IMG/VR virus record: IMGVR_UViG_3300031773_000026
Location: 1 to 29,277 of that record
Length of the DNA: 29,277 nucleotides
From: a virus
Direction: 5' to 3' (one strand)
Part shown: piece after piece, positions 1 through 6,941 of the stretch
Layout of the letters: each line of letters starts with the position of its first letter
Numbering within the stretch: position 1 is the first letter of the stretch
Program-made: the position numbers and the translations under genes
The notes under the pieces: model-generated
What the model saw: only the letters and a program-made list of their open reading frames with translations
Databases searched by the model: none
Told to the model about the DNA's origin: nothing

Positions 1-139
1 GTTGATACATTTTCAAATCTTGATTTAATCCAAAAACCAGTCGACTCGAATAACCGTCACCGTATCGGACTTCAAGAACTCGGGGACTACTAGATTTTGC
101 TAACCCGTAATTTGGATTTATCGAAGGAAAATTTGCCAT
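1..139 (-). CDS. Minor tail protein, lambda gpM-like (partial, N-terminus only)
   Basis: The start codon is ATG at 139-137, 3 bp after the tape-measure stop, and the frame is open to the window edge (46 codons seen). The N-terminus contains NYGLAKSSSPRVLEVRYGDG followed by a phenylalanine-glycine-leucine-asparagine stretch. This matches the pattern of phage minor tail proteins of the gpM family (SSKP-R-VR-RFGDGYEQR...FGLN), which join the tape-measure tip complex at the distal tail end. Position directly downstream of the tape measure is the canonical place for this gene. Only the first third or so is present, so the family call rests on motif and context. Confidence 0.75.
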   Translation of the reverse strand, partial: MANFPSINPNYGLAKSSSPRVLEVRYGDGYSSRLVFGLNQDLKMYQ

Positions 140-142
140 AAG

Positions 143-2209
143 TTAAACCGCTAATAATCCGCCCGGTCTTTTCTGGCGGACTAGTTCAGCCTGAATTGCT
201 GCCCCTATCATATTGCCCAACTGTGCGGCTTGGTCGCCTTCACCTTCAACTGAAGAACCAGACGCATCAACATTGACGGACACATTGACGGAACCACCTC
301 CACCTAATTGATTATTCGGAATAATTGTTCCAGCCTGACGAGGAACAAAAAGTTCCGGACCACGCTCCCCAACGAGCGCAGGTTTTCCAACTGGCGGCTT
401 TCCTCCTGCTGCAAAGCCCGGAAGACCAAAATATTTAAAGGCTGCTCCGATGGCCATATCAATCAACATATCCTGAATTTTATTTGCAATATTTCCAAGC
501 ATTTCACCCAATGATTGAGTGCCCTTTATTAGCCCTTTGATCCCTTGCGCCAAGCTTTGCGAGATAGTAACGCCAACCTGTTTAAATCCTTCGTCTAAAT
601 ATTTTGTTAATTCAATTTGCTTTTTCAACGAAGCTTCTGCTTTTTTATTTGCTTCTTGTTTTTCTTCTTTGTTCTTTTTAAACGTTTCTGGTTCGAATTG
701 ACTTTCATCTAAAGTCTCAAATTGCAATCTTGAGATCGGTTCAGCACTAACCCCAAACATCCGCTTCGCCCAAGCTGGCATGGAGTTCTGTATATCAATA
801 AACGCGTTCTTCATCGCAATGACAAGGTTGCGTCCATATAGTTTTGATGCCGCCATTGCTCTTTGTAATCGCCTTTCAAGATCAATAAAAGAATTAGCCC
901 AAGCCTTTTCAAAATCTTGAATAATATTTATTTGTTCAATTCCAAACGCCTCACCAATCGCCGAACTAATACCCTTAATGACTTGAAAGACAGCGCGAAA
1001 AGGTGCCGCTACAAGTTTCACCGCGACAGCAAGAAGGTCAATCCCTATAGCAAGAGCGCGAATGGTTTGCTTCAATATTTCGCCAGCCTCCGAACCTTCT
1101 GCAAAAATATTCTGAAATGAAACACCAAGCCGTTTTATTTGGCCTTGCAAAGTATCCGACGCTGTAAAGGCTGCTCGAGCTGCAACGCCATTAGCCTTTT
1201 CCTGACTCTCGACTAATTCTCGATACCTTTCCATATCTTTCAATATCGGCGCCATAACCTGAATCGCTTCCGCCCCAAAAATATCTGTCAAAGCCTGAGT
1301 ACCCATCCCGCTTAATTTCTCCAAGTTCGCGGCTAATCCTTCCGCTTCAATTGTCGTTGCACTTATATCAACCCCGAAATCTTTTAGTTTTTTCTGACCT
1401 CGTGAACTTACAAGCTTAAGCATTGAAACCTTCAAACCAGTGAAAGCCGTCTCGGCCTTTACACCTGCCGCAGTTGATTGGGCAATAATCGCGTTGACTT
1501 CCGACAGAGGGACGTTCAAGGTTGCCGCCACAGAAGCGACCTTACCAATATTATCCGCATATTCAGAGACAACTATCTTTCCATCGTTCTGAGTTTGAAT
1601 GAATTGGTCCATTATTTTGCGCGACTCTGAAGCGCTGGCGCCATACGCATTTAAAACACTTGTTAAAGCATTTCCTGTTGTATTGAGATCAGCGAAGCCA
1701 CCCGTTGCCCCTTGACTTGCCGCCTTTAAAACTTGCGCGGCCTCTGCGGCTTTACTAAAACCAGCCGAAGCAACATCATAAGAAGCGGATGTTAATTCTG
1801 TAACACTAATTTGATTATTCAACTCAGCCGACACCATTTTCAGTTGATGGACTAAATCTTCTGAATTACCTCCTAGAGTTTCAAACTTTGCTTCTCCAAA
1901 ATCTTGTTTGACTAAAGTGCCAAACATTTGCTGTAATGCTGCACCCGCCGCAATTAACGGAAGGATTGGAGCCAGTGCCGCATGTAACGCCATCCCCGCG
2001 CCAGCAATTCCCGGCGTTGCCGCTTTAGCTGCGCCACCTATCCCAAGAAAACCGAGAGCTGTTCCTTTTAATCCACCTTGAACAACCTTTAATTTTGAAC
2101 CTTGCTTATTAATCGTTCCATTGAATTTCTTTGCTTGCGCGTCAACTTTTTTCAGACCATTGATTGTCTGTCCAGTTTCAAGGCGTAAAGCAATACCGAC
2201 TTGTTTCAT
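143..2209 (-). CDS. Tail tape measure protein
   Basis: This 688-aa protein would set tail length and be threaded inside the tail tube. The N-terminal 60 residues are basic and polar. A Gly/Ala-rich hydrophobic stretch follows at about 50-95, then a TP901-type tape-measure core (about 100-330) with the Ala-rich helical repeats typical of the family, including ASQGATGGFADLNTTGNALT. A second hydrophobic segment lies near 385-425. A Lys/Glu-rich coiled coil at about 505-540 precedes a Gly-rich C-terminus containing ALVGERGPELFVP, a frequent motif at tape-measure C-termini. It lies between the tail terminator and a gpM-like gene. The tail tube and chaperone genes normally found just before it are about 20 kb away on the other strand. 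Confidence 0.93.
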   Translation of the reverse strand: MKQVGIALRLETGQTINGLKKVDAQAKKFNGTINKQGSKLKVVQGGLKGTALGFLGIGGAAKAATPGIAGAGMALHAALAPILPLIAAGAALQQMFGTLVKQDFGEAKFETLGGNSEDLVHQLKMVSAELNNQISVTELTSASYDVASAGFSKAAEAAQVLKAASQGATGGFADLNTTGNALTSVLNAYGASASESRKIMDQFIQTQNDGKIVVSEYADNIGKVASVAATLNVPLSEVNAIIAQSTAAGVKAETAFTGLKVSMLKLVSSRGQKKLKDFGVDISATTIEAEGLAANLEKLSGMGTQALTDIFGAEAIQVMAPILKDMERYRELVESQEKANGVAARAAFTASDTLQGQIKRLGVSFQNIFAEGSEAGEILKQTIRALAIGIDLLAVAVKLVAAPFRAVFQVIKGISSAIGEAFGIEQINIIQDFEKAWANSFIDLERRLQRAMAASKLYGRNLVIAMKNAFIDIQNSMPAWAKRMFGVSAEPISRLQFETLDESQFEPETFKKNKEEKQEANKKAEASLKKQIELTKYLDEGFKQVGVTISQSLAQGIKGLIKGTQSLGEMLGNIANKIQDMLIDMAIGAAFKYFGLPGFAAGGKPPVGKPALVGERGPELFVPRQAGTIIPNNQLGGGGSVNVSVNVDASGSSVEGEGDQAAQLGNMIGAAIQAELVRQKRPGGLLAV

Positions 2210-2212
2210 TAT

Positions 2213-2626
2213 TTACACCGCCTCGAAAATATCGAAAGTGATCCTGACCTGAGTCTGAAAATATGATTCAGGTTCGGGATTGACAAAAACTTCAGGGCCA
2301 ACAGGCGCATCAAAATAAACCCCTGAAACTTTTACTTTATTATAAAGATCTCTAATCCTTTTCCCGACAATAAAATTTTCACCCGGTCCCATTCCTTTCG
2401 TACTAAATACATTAAAAACAACAACGCCACTAACCTTATTCTGATCCATCGAAACATAGGAACTACTACCAAAACTAATATCGCATTGAACCCAAGTTTT
2501 TTTATTTGGTGGCTTAAAAGGCGTGTTATTAAAAACGACCGTAATTGGTGGAGTGCCTGTTAAGAGTTCATCTTGTAAACGCGTTTCAATCGTCGATCTG
2601 ACTGTGTTTAAATCTGCCGCGGCCAT
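2213..2626 (-). CDS. Tail terminator protein (gpU / DUF4128-like)
   Basis: The 137-aa protein begins with a helical segment of the type ADLNTVRSTIETRL and continues as an alpha/beta domain (DISFGSSSYVSMD, VVFNVFSTKGMGPGE) ending in RITFDIFEAV. This arrangement matches phage tail terminators, which cap the tail tube and form the tail side of the head-tail interface. The GMGPGE loop is typical of the family. The ATG overlaps the stop of the upstream gp10-like gene by one base, so translation is probably coupled. Size, position between the gp10-like protein and the tape measure, and sequence pattern all agree. The precise subfamily (DUF4128) is from memory. Confidence 0.78.
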   Translation of the reverse strand: MAAADLNTVRSTIETRLQDELLTGTPPITVVFNNTPFKPPNKKTWVQCDISFGSSSYVSMDQNKVSGVVVFNVFSTKGMGPGENFIVGKRIRDLYNKVKVSGVYFDAPVGPEVFVNPEPESYFQTQVRITFDIFEAV

Positions 2627-3084
2627 TACTTACCACCCCACGCTTTCCAGAGTTGCTTGCTTCTATCTTCAAGGTCTTTTTCTATTAAGTCAATCCAGCC
2701 AACCTTTTGTTTTATAGCTTCGCCTCTTTTCTTATTTCCGCTTCTATATTTTCCACCCCAAGAAGGCGGCAAGCTTGTCCCAAAAACAACAGGCTCCGCA
2801 TAAGGCAAATTGTTATGCACGTAATAAGTATTTCCAACTTTTTCTTTCCCGACAATGTAATTACTTCCTTTAGCTGGCCCCGCATTTTGATATTTACCCG
2901 GTGGCTTTGGTGCGCCGCTTGTGTCGTTTTGTCCTATCTGCCAACTAGCCGCAAGTCTTCCTGTATCAACTGGCGTTCCTTGTTTTACTAACGAATCGGC
3001 TTCTAAAACCAAAACGCGCATTAATTGATCCAACTCCTTTTCATATTCTGGACCCATATCAAGAATAGAAATGTTGTCAAACAT
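2626..3084 (-). CDS. HK97 gp10-like neck/tail-completion protein
   Basis: The 152-aa protein contains the hallmark TPVDTGRLAASW (a helix ending in PVDTGRLR/AS, shared by the HK97 gp10-like family) at about residues 38-50, and NLPYAEPVVFG, matching the YA..VE.G motif of the same family. These proteins sit at the head-tail joint and help complete the tail. The basic segment around GKYRSGNKKRGE is a loop. The ATG overlaps the preceding gene's stop, and the stop overlaps the next gene's ATG. Order (adaptor, head closure, gp10-like, terminator) is the standard siphovirus order. Confidence 0.85.
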   Translation of the reverse strand: MFDNISILDMGPEYEKELDQLMRVLVLEADSLVKQGTPVDTGRLAASWQIGQNDTSGAPKPPGKYQNAGPAKGSNYIVGKEKVGNTYYVHNNLPYAEPVVFGTSLPPSWGGKYRSGNKKRGEAIKQKVGWIDLIEKDLEDRSKQLWKAWGGK

Positions 3085-3446
3085 TATGCCCTCAAGTACA
3101 AAACATAATTAAGGAAAATACCCGCCTGAATTTCTTTTTCAACTCTCACAATTTGATATGTTATTCCACTCATAATAAGTTCATCCGTCGTTGAAGGCTC
3201 AACAGTTAAAGCATCCGAGGCGATCATTATTTTTAAATCATCGCCCTGAATTAATTCATTAACTTCCCGTTGATTAACAGACGACAAAACACCCTTCAAG
3301 GAAGTATCACTTGTCGAGCGATTAACTTTACTGTTCTTAACGTCGTACGTTCCCATCGTCACGCGCCTAAAAGTCACAGAGGTTCCGATGCCGGTCGTTG
3401 CGACAACTTTACCGATGACTTTTTTTAGGCCCGTTTCAAGTCCCAT
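3084..3446 (-). CDS. Head closure / head-tail stopper-like protein
   Basis: This 120-aa mostly beta protein has an N-terminal amphipathic helix (GLETGLKKVIGKVVATTG), a segment with DLKIMIASDAL, and a C-terminus with GITYQIVRVEKE-type strands. In head closure proteins (SPP1 gp16/HK97 gp7-like) the closing pattern is 'D.v...G..Y.V..v......' , which this follows. It lies between the adaptor-side genes and the gp10-like gene, where the stopper normally lies. The family assignment is by position and fold-like pattern rather than a strong motif. Confidence 0.62.
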   Translation of the reverse strand: MGLETGLKKVIGKVVATTGIGTSVTFRRVTMGTYDVKNSKVNRSTSDTSLKGVLSSVNQREVNELIQGDDLKIMIASDALTVEPSTTDELIMSGITYQIVRVEKEIQAGIFLNYVLYLRA

Positions 3447-3683
3447 TTATAAATGATAGGCAATAACAGAACCCGCGCTTGTCTGAGTAATACTTGTGAA
3501 GACTCCCTCAATTTCTGTGCTTGCTTTTAGATCAATTCCAGAAACAGTTGAAGAACCATTCTTTGTGACATTTGGAGAAACCAAAGTAACAGTCGAATCT
3601 GTTAAGCAAGTGATTTTCCCAAACCTCCCTGTATGGGCGTTTGTGTCTGTGATAATAACCGCTGATGAATAGGCGTAACCCAT
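3447..3683 (-). CDS. Small beta-rich head-tail region protein, function unknown
   Basis: This 78-aa protein starts MGYAYSSAVIITDTNAHTG and ends FTSITQTSAGSVIAYHL. The shape 'hydrophobic strand, DTNAHTG, ..., GVFTSI.L.SG.VIAY' is recurrent in a small phage protein found next to head-tail connectors, probably a beta barrel, whose role (decoration or connector cement) I cannot assign. It abuts the head closure gene (stop to start without gap) and follows the adaptor gene by 5 bp. An overlapping ORF in another frame (3532-3723) is a shadow. Confidence 0.7.
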   Translation of the reverse strand: MGYAYSSAVIITDTNAHTGRFGKITCLTDSTVTLVSPNVTKNGSSTVSGIDLKASTEIEGVFTSITQTSAGSVIAYHL

Positions 3684-3688
3684 TTTGT

Positions 3689-4246
3689 TTAGCTCCGTTT
3701 GATTGATACATTACCCGGCCCACTTATTCTAAGACCTCTTAAGGTTCTTTCATACATTGGCGGAACACGATCAGCGCCAACAGCTCCCGTACTCATAGGT
3801 TCAACAGCAATTCCACCAACCCCGACGCGTTTATAATCTTCCAAACCTGAAAGTCCTAAACCCGCTTTGTTGTTGTTTAAGTAAACAGCCAATATGACCT
3901 GTGCTTCTTTTACTTGAACAGGTATTTCCGTAGTTGTATAATAATCCGCCGTTAATGTATAAGGAAAACCAGCAATCGAACGGTTATAAGTGTCAGGTTT
4001 TAGGACTCCTTCTCTTGGCCATTGCATCCCCTGAGTATCTGTTGCCCTAGCGCCTAGAAATCTTTCACTGTCAACTCTTACCGCCGCAGTATATAAAGCT
4101 CTGTTTTTCTGGTCGGTTGTTGCGGACGCCCATGCAGCGACGTCGTCATCTTCAACAAGACCATCAATTAAATCTTGTGCATCAGTCAGAGCTAGGTAAC
4201 TGTTCGCGTTCGACGCTCCGACCGTGTGATGAATCGTTATTGCCAT
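3689..4246 (-). CDS. Head-tail adaptor (DnaT-like/gp6-type connector)
   Basis: The 185-aa protein has a helical N-terminal half starting with the conserved SNANSYLALTDAQDLID motif, followed by NRALYTAAVRVDSERFLGAR, MQWPREGV and EIPVQVKEAQVILAVYL. This motif series ('N.Ysl..A..Y.........W.......K..ALi.At..ld...f.G.......LqWPR.........iP..v..A...lA') is the phage family often labelled 'putative DnaT-like ssDNA binding protein', which by position acts as the head-tail adaptor. The DnaT label is probably misleading here. Its 5' end overlaps the small basic gene at 4182-4361 by 65 bp in another frame. Confidence 0.8.
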   Translation of the reverse strand: MAITIHHTVGASNANSYLALTDAQDLIDGLVEDDDVAAWASATTDQKNRALYTAAVRVDSERFLGARATDTQGMQWPREGVLKPDTYNRSIAGFPYTLTADYYTTTEIPVQVKEAQVILAVYLNNNKAGLGLSGLEDYKRVGVGGIAVEPMSTGAVGADRVPPMYERTLRGLRISGPGNVSIKRS

Positions 4247-4361
4247 TTGTTAAAGGCTTGGTTTTTCTTTTACGTTTTGGCTTTGCCTTGACAGTAGAAC
4301 AGGAAGCCGTCGAAGCGGCCTCCAATTCTGCTTGCCTTCGCCTAAATGCGAATAATCCCAT
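4182..4361 (-). CDS. Small Arg/Lys-rich head-region protein
   Basis: This 59-aa ORF starts at an ATG (4361-4359) that overlaps the stop codon of the decoration-like gene as TAATG. It ends with TGA at 4184-4182, inside the start of the adaptor gene. It begins MGLFAFRRRQAELEAAST, continues with a strongly basic KPKRKRKTKP segment and has an acidic/polar tail. Short proteins with 'MGLF.fRR..' plus a KPKRK patch are, as I recall, common at this place in siphovirus head modules. Without it there would be a 114-bp gap in an otherwise gapless operon. Function unknown; a capsid or DNA contact through the basic patch is conceivable. Confidence 0.65.
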   Translation of the reverse strand: MGLFAFRRRQAELEAASTASCSTVKAKPKRKRKTKPLTNGNNDSSHGRSVEREQLPSSD

Positions 4362-4774
4362 TAGTGGGCAGAAGTCACACCAGAGTAAACAGTGATCGCT
4401 TCAGAGCCGCTTGCAATAGCTGTAACACGTCCCAAGAAAGCGCGTGTTGCTGCTGCTGCTGCGGTGTTTGTGTTATCACCGTCAAGAGTAACGCCTGTTC
4501 CTCCTGCCAAAGTCATAGCGTGAGTAGAGGCCGCTTGATTTCTCAAAGTGATTGAGAAAGTTGTACCAATACGAACACCAGATCCAAGCTCGGAAACAAT
4601 TGCTGCTGCTGTTGCTGTAGTAACGGTTTTCGCTCCTGTAGGAGTCATTACGACAAGACTGTTAACAGACTGAGCCGCTGTCAAAGTTGTGTCAGCGTCG
4701 GACGCTGCTACAAGTTCAACGCTTGAGTTCTCTCTGTTAAAAACAGGATTCTCAAGTTGGAAAATACTAGCCAT
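4361..4774 (-). CDS. Capsid decoration-like protein
   Basis: The 137-aa protein is Ala/Thr/Gly-rich and predicted all-beta (for example TTFSITLRNQAASTHAMTL, GTGVTLDGDN, SEAITVYSGV). Composition, size and position directly after the major capsid gene, coupled by a TAATG overlap, suggest a head decoration or auxiliary structural protein that sits on the capsid surface. No specific family motif is recognised, so the role is inferred from context. Confidence 0.6.
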   Translation of the reverse strand: MASIFQLENPVFNRENSSVELVAASDADTTLTAAQSVNSLVVMTPTGAKTVTTATAAAIVSELGSGVRIGTTFSITLRNQAASTHAMTLAGGTGVTLDGDNTNTAAAAATRAFLGRVTAIASGSEAITVYSGVTSAH

Positions 4775-5805
4775 TAGTCCATATTAGATAAATTGGACAC
4801 TCTTACGATCCCAACGTTTTTGGTTTCGTATACCTTGCTCCAGTTAGTAACTGTTGAAAGCTGACTAGCTGTAGGGTTCGCTGTAGTCACTGCCCACTTA
4901 GATCCGATTGGATGATAAATGTAGTGAAGGTCGAAACTCATAGCATCAGACTTGGCAAGGATGTCCCTGTCAAATTCTGTTTTAAGTCCTGCCTGCTGGC
5001 CGCTACCTACTGAACCGTTAGCAAACAAATAAGTCGCGTAAACTGTTGAAGCTCCAGAGCCTTTAGTTGTTACGTCATCAGAAACAATAACGTTCAAACC
5101 GCAGTACTTAGGAACAGTGCCTTCGCCACCGTAAGCCGCAGCAATTGAACCACCTGAAGCGGTTGCACTTGCATTTGTATCAGCAGCAAGAACGAAATCA
5201 ACCATCTTGCGCTCTAACAAGTCATAAAAGACGTTGCTGTGAACACAAATGGAGGTAAGCTTTCCGCCTTGATCGCCAAGCTTTGCTTTTGCTTTTGCAA
5301 TATGGCCGGGGCTTAATGCTGTTCTTGTATCACCTGCTAAAGCATCAACAGCTAAATCAGAGAAAGCGGTGTTTCCTGCATTAAGAGCAGAAAGATCACC
5401 AAACACACCCGCCAAAGTATTTAATAAATCCTTCTGACGTTCGTGAGCAATATAAGAAGCAAGCTTTGTTCCAACTGCCTTAAGAGGATCAGAACCAGCC
5501 GCTAATGCTGCCAAGTCTCTAGCTTCGAAAGCATCGCCACGATGTAAAACCGCTGCGACTTGCTTGTCTGCTGTGATCTTCTCAGGAACAAGAGAAGTGC
5601 TGTCTGTTAAAACCTTGAATGTGCTGTTAAGGTTCGCATTCCAAAAAGGAACATTAACGAAATCACCACCATCCTCGGATGCGTTGAGCTGCGCCATTGG
5701 TTGAACAACACCAGACGCCAAGAAGGCATCCTTTTTAGTTGTTTCTTCATTGACGTAGCTCTCAAACACCTCGGGGATAATGACGTCGCTTCTAAGCGTG
5801 GCCAT
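4774..5805 (-). CDS. Major capsid protein (HK97-fold)
   Basis: The 343-aa protein has the features of the gp13-like branch of HK97-fold capsid proteins. The N-terminus reads SDVIIPEVFESYVNEETTKK, an E-loop-like segment follows (SEDGGDFVNVPFW), then QVAAVLHRGDAFEARDLAAL and the long spine helix region with SYIAHERQKDLLNTLAGVF at about 115-135. Motifs ICVHSNVFYDLLERK and KYCGLNVIVSDDV belong to the A/P domain, and the C-terminus contains the DLHYIYHPIGSKW strand. There is no N-terminal delta domain, consistent with the separate scaffold gene upstream. It is followed without gap by the decoration-like gene. Confidence 0.92.
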   Translation of the reverse strand: MATLRSDVIIPEVFESYVNEETTKKDAFLASGVVQPMAQLNASEDGGDFVNVPFWNANLNSTFKVLTDSTSLVPEKITADKQVAAVLHRGDAFEARDLAALAAGSDPLKAVGTKLASYIAHERQKDLLNTLAGVFGDLSALNAGNTAFSDLAVDALAGDTRTALSPGHIAKAKAKLGDQGGKLTSICVHSNVFYDLLERKMVDFVLAADTNASATASGGSIAAAYGGEGTVPKYCGLNVIVSDDVTTKGSGASTVYATYLFANGSVGSGQQAGLKTEFDRDILAKSDAMSFDLHYIYHPIGSKWAVTTANPTASQLSTVTNWSKVYETKNVGIVRVSNLSNMD

Positions 5806-5833
5806 TGCCGAAATTTATGAAAGTGTATTATTC

Positions 5834-5844
5834 GCCCGCAGGGC
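5834..5844 (-). repeat. CCGCAGG triloop hairpin upstream of the capsid gene
   Basis: Plus-strand GCCC-GCA-GGGC forms a 4-bp stem with a 3-nt loop, 28 nt upstream of the capsid ATG on the minus strand, inside the 92-nt gap between scaffold and capsid genes. The same core with different, still complementary flanks occurs before the scaffold gene and upstream of TerS. Confidence 0.45.
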
Positions 5845-5897
5845 TACAGTCCGCAGCGCAGCCTTGAAACTGTTACCGACTATCTTAGCGCGTTATC

Positions 5898-6641
5898 TTA
5901 TTTGTTTGCAGAAATTATATCCTTAGCCTTTAACCAAGCGTCACGACCATACCTCTTATAAATATCGTGTTCAACATCATGCTCGCCATTAGCGAGCCTT
6001 TTCATTAGGTCGGAATCAATGCCCGCAGCATTGCCAGAAGCAGAACTTCGACTTGCTGGCGCTCCGCTTCCTTGAGGTGAAGGATCTTTTAATAAATAAT
6101 CGCGCTTATCTTCGACGAGTTTATTTTTAATCCACTCGGTAACGGGTGGTCTGTCGTATCCATCAATAACAACAGGAACGCCATCTTTCATTTCGATCTT
6201 TTCTTTAGGCAAGAAATTATTCAAAACAAGATCAGGATCTCGAACGACTTCAGATAAAGCTTGAACGGCTGGATTGATTAACTCAAGATTTTTAACTTTA
6301 GATTCAAGCTCTTGAATTGCTTCTTTTTGCTTTGCCTCCCTTTCCCTGAATTGTTCCTCCCTTGCCGTTAAGGCTTCGCTATATTTCCCTTTACGCTCCA
6401 GCTCCGCTTGCTCGCTTTGCTGTTTAAAGGTTAATAATTCATTGATGTCGGTTCCTTCAGGTAAACCCGAAAGAGTTTCTTCGACCTTTTTAAACTTCCT
6501 TTTTTCTTCTAGGAGTTCTTTGTTCTTGATGTCGGTTGCATCAATACGACTTTCAAGCTTTTTAACTAAAGCTTGTAAATCTTCGACATTTGTTTGATTT
6601 GAATCGCTCGGCGCAGCTTCGCGATTTTGTTCGTCTGACAT
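5898..6641 (-). CDS. Capsid scaffold protein
   Basis: The 247-aa protein is highly charged and mostly coiled coil: residues about 20-55 and 75-125 are rich in Glu/Lys (LVKKLESRIDATDIKNKELL, FREREAKQKEAIQELESKVK). A C-terminal domain with 'NPAVQALSEVVRDPDLVLNNFLP' spacing follows, then a basic, Gly/Ser-containing tail ending in YGRDAWLKAKDIISANK. Such proteins assemble the procapsid through the C-terminus and leave before DNA packaging. Position immediately upstream of the major capsid gene and downstream of portal/MuF is diagnostic. Closest in type to DUF4355/gp20-like scaffolds. Confidence 0.85.
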   Translation of the reverse strand: MSDEQNREAAPSDSNQTNVEDLQALVKKLESRIDATDIKNKELLEEKRKFKKVEETLSGLPEGTDINELLTFKQQSEQAELERKGKYSEALTAREEQFREREAKQKEAIQELESKVKNLELINPAVQALSEVVRDPDLVLNNFLPKEKIEMKDGVPVVIDGYDRPPVTEWIKNKLVEDKRDYLLKDPSPQGSGAPASRSSASGNAAGIDSDLMKRLANGEHDVEHDIYKRYGRDAWLKAKDIISANK

Positions 6642-6644
6642 GAA

Positions 6645-6657
6645 AACCCGCAGGGTT
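6645..6657 (-). repeat. CCGCAGG triloop hairpin at the scaffold start
   Basis: AACCC-GCA-GGGTT, a 5-bp stem with 3-nt loop, ends 3 nt before the scaffold ATG on the minus strand. Compared with the copy before the capsid gene the flanking bases differ but still pair, which suggests selection for the hairpin. Confidence 0.5.
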
Positions 6658-6668
6658 GCATTTATATA

Positions 6669-6722
6669 CTAACAATAGCCCTTCTTCTTTGCACCTTTGC
6701 CCTTTTTGCCTTTACGTGCCAT
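6669..6722 (-). CDS. Possible 17-aa highly basic peptide
   Basis: An ATG at 6722-6720 opens 17 codons, MARKGKKGKGAKKKGYC, ending in TAG at 6671-6669. Nine of the 17 residues are Lys or Arg. It is on the same strand as the head operon, between the MuF gene and the scaffold. The composition is too biased to be typical random coding. However, the length is minimal and the region could instead be the leader of the antisense gene at 6756. I regard it as a candidate only. Confidence 0.35.
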   Translation of the reverse strand: MARKGKKGKGAKKKGYC

Positions 6723-6755
6723 GATAGAAACAAACGAACCACACTTGAACCCATT

Positions 6756-6941
6756 ATGGCAAAAAAAGAACCCTATATAGACCGAAGTCCTTTTACGGCT
6801 ATTGGTATTAGTTACAACATCGACCCAGAGGACGACAGAACCAACGACCAAATAGATAAAGATCTTGACAAGGCTTTAAAAGCAGAAGGAATTGAAACAG
6901 AGACGATTAAACTTTCTAAAGAGCCTGATTATCTTAAATAG
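6756..6941 (+). CDS. Small acidic protein antisense to the head operon, adjacent to the toxin-like MuF gene
   Basis: This 61-aa protein (starts MAKKEPYIDRSPFTAIGISY, ends LSKEPDYLK) is rich in Asp and Glu and has no recognised family. It is the only plus-strand gene in the 12.8-kb structural block and its last 8 bp overlap the 3' end of the convergent MuF/ADP-ribosyltransferase gene. Its leader at 6731-6743 reads CAAACGAACCACA, the same sequence that precedes the early gene at 16644, which supports real translation. A TATACTAA hexamer context lies at 6665-6672, but no good -35 is seen. A role as an immunity or regulatory partner of the toxin domain is speculation from position. Confidence 0.68.
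   Translation: MAKKEPYIDRSPFTAIGISYNIDPEDDRTNDQIDKDLDKALKAEGIETETIKLSKEPDYLK

Noticed and set aside
2333-2346. Palindrome CTTTATTATAAAG as another late operator
   Set aside because: It lies inside the tail terminator coding region and does not match the TCTTATTAAGA core.
3532-3723. 63-aa overlapping minus-strand ORF
   Set aside because: It overlaps two tightly packed genes out of frame and has implausible composition.
3689-4246. Taking the adaptor as a true DnaT-like replication protein
   Set aside because: It sits between decoration and head-closure genes in the structural operon; the family name reflects an old annotation.
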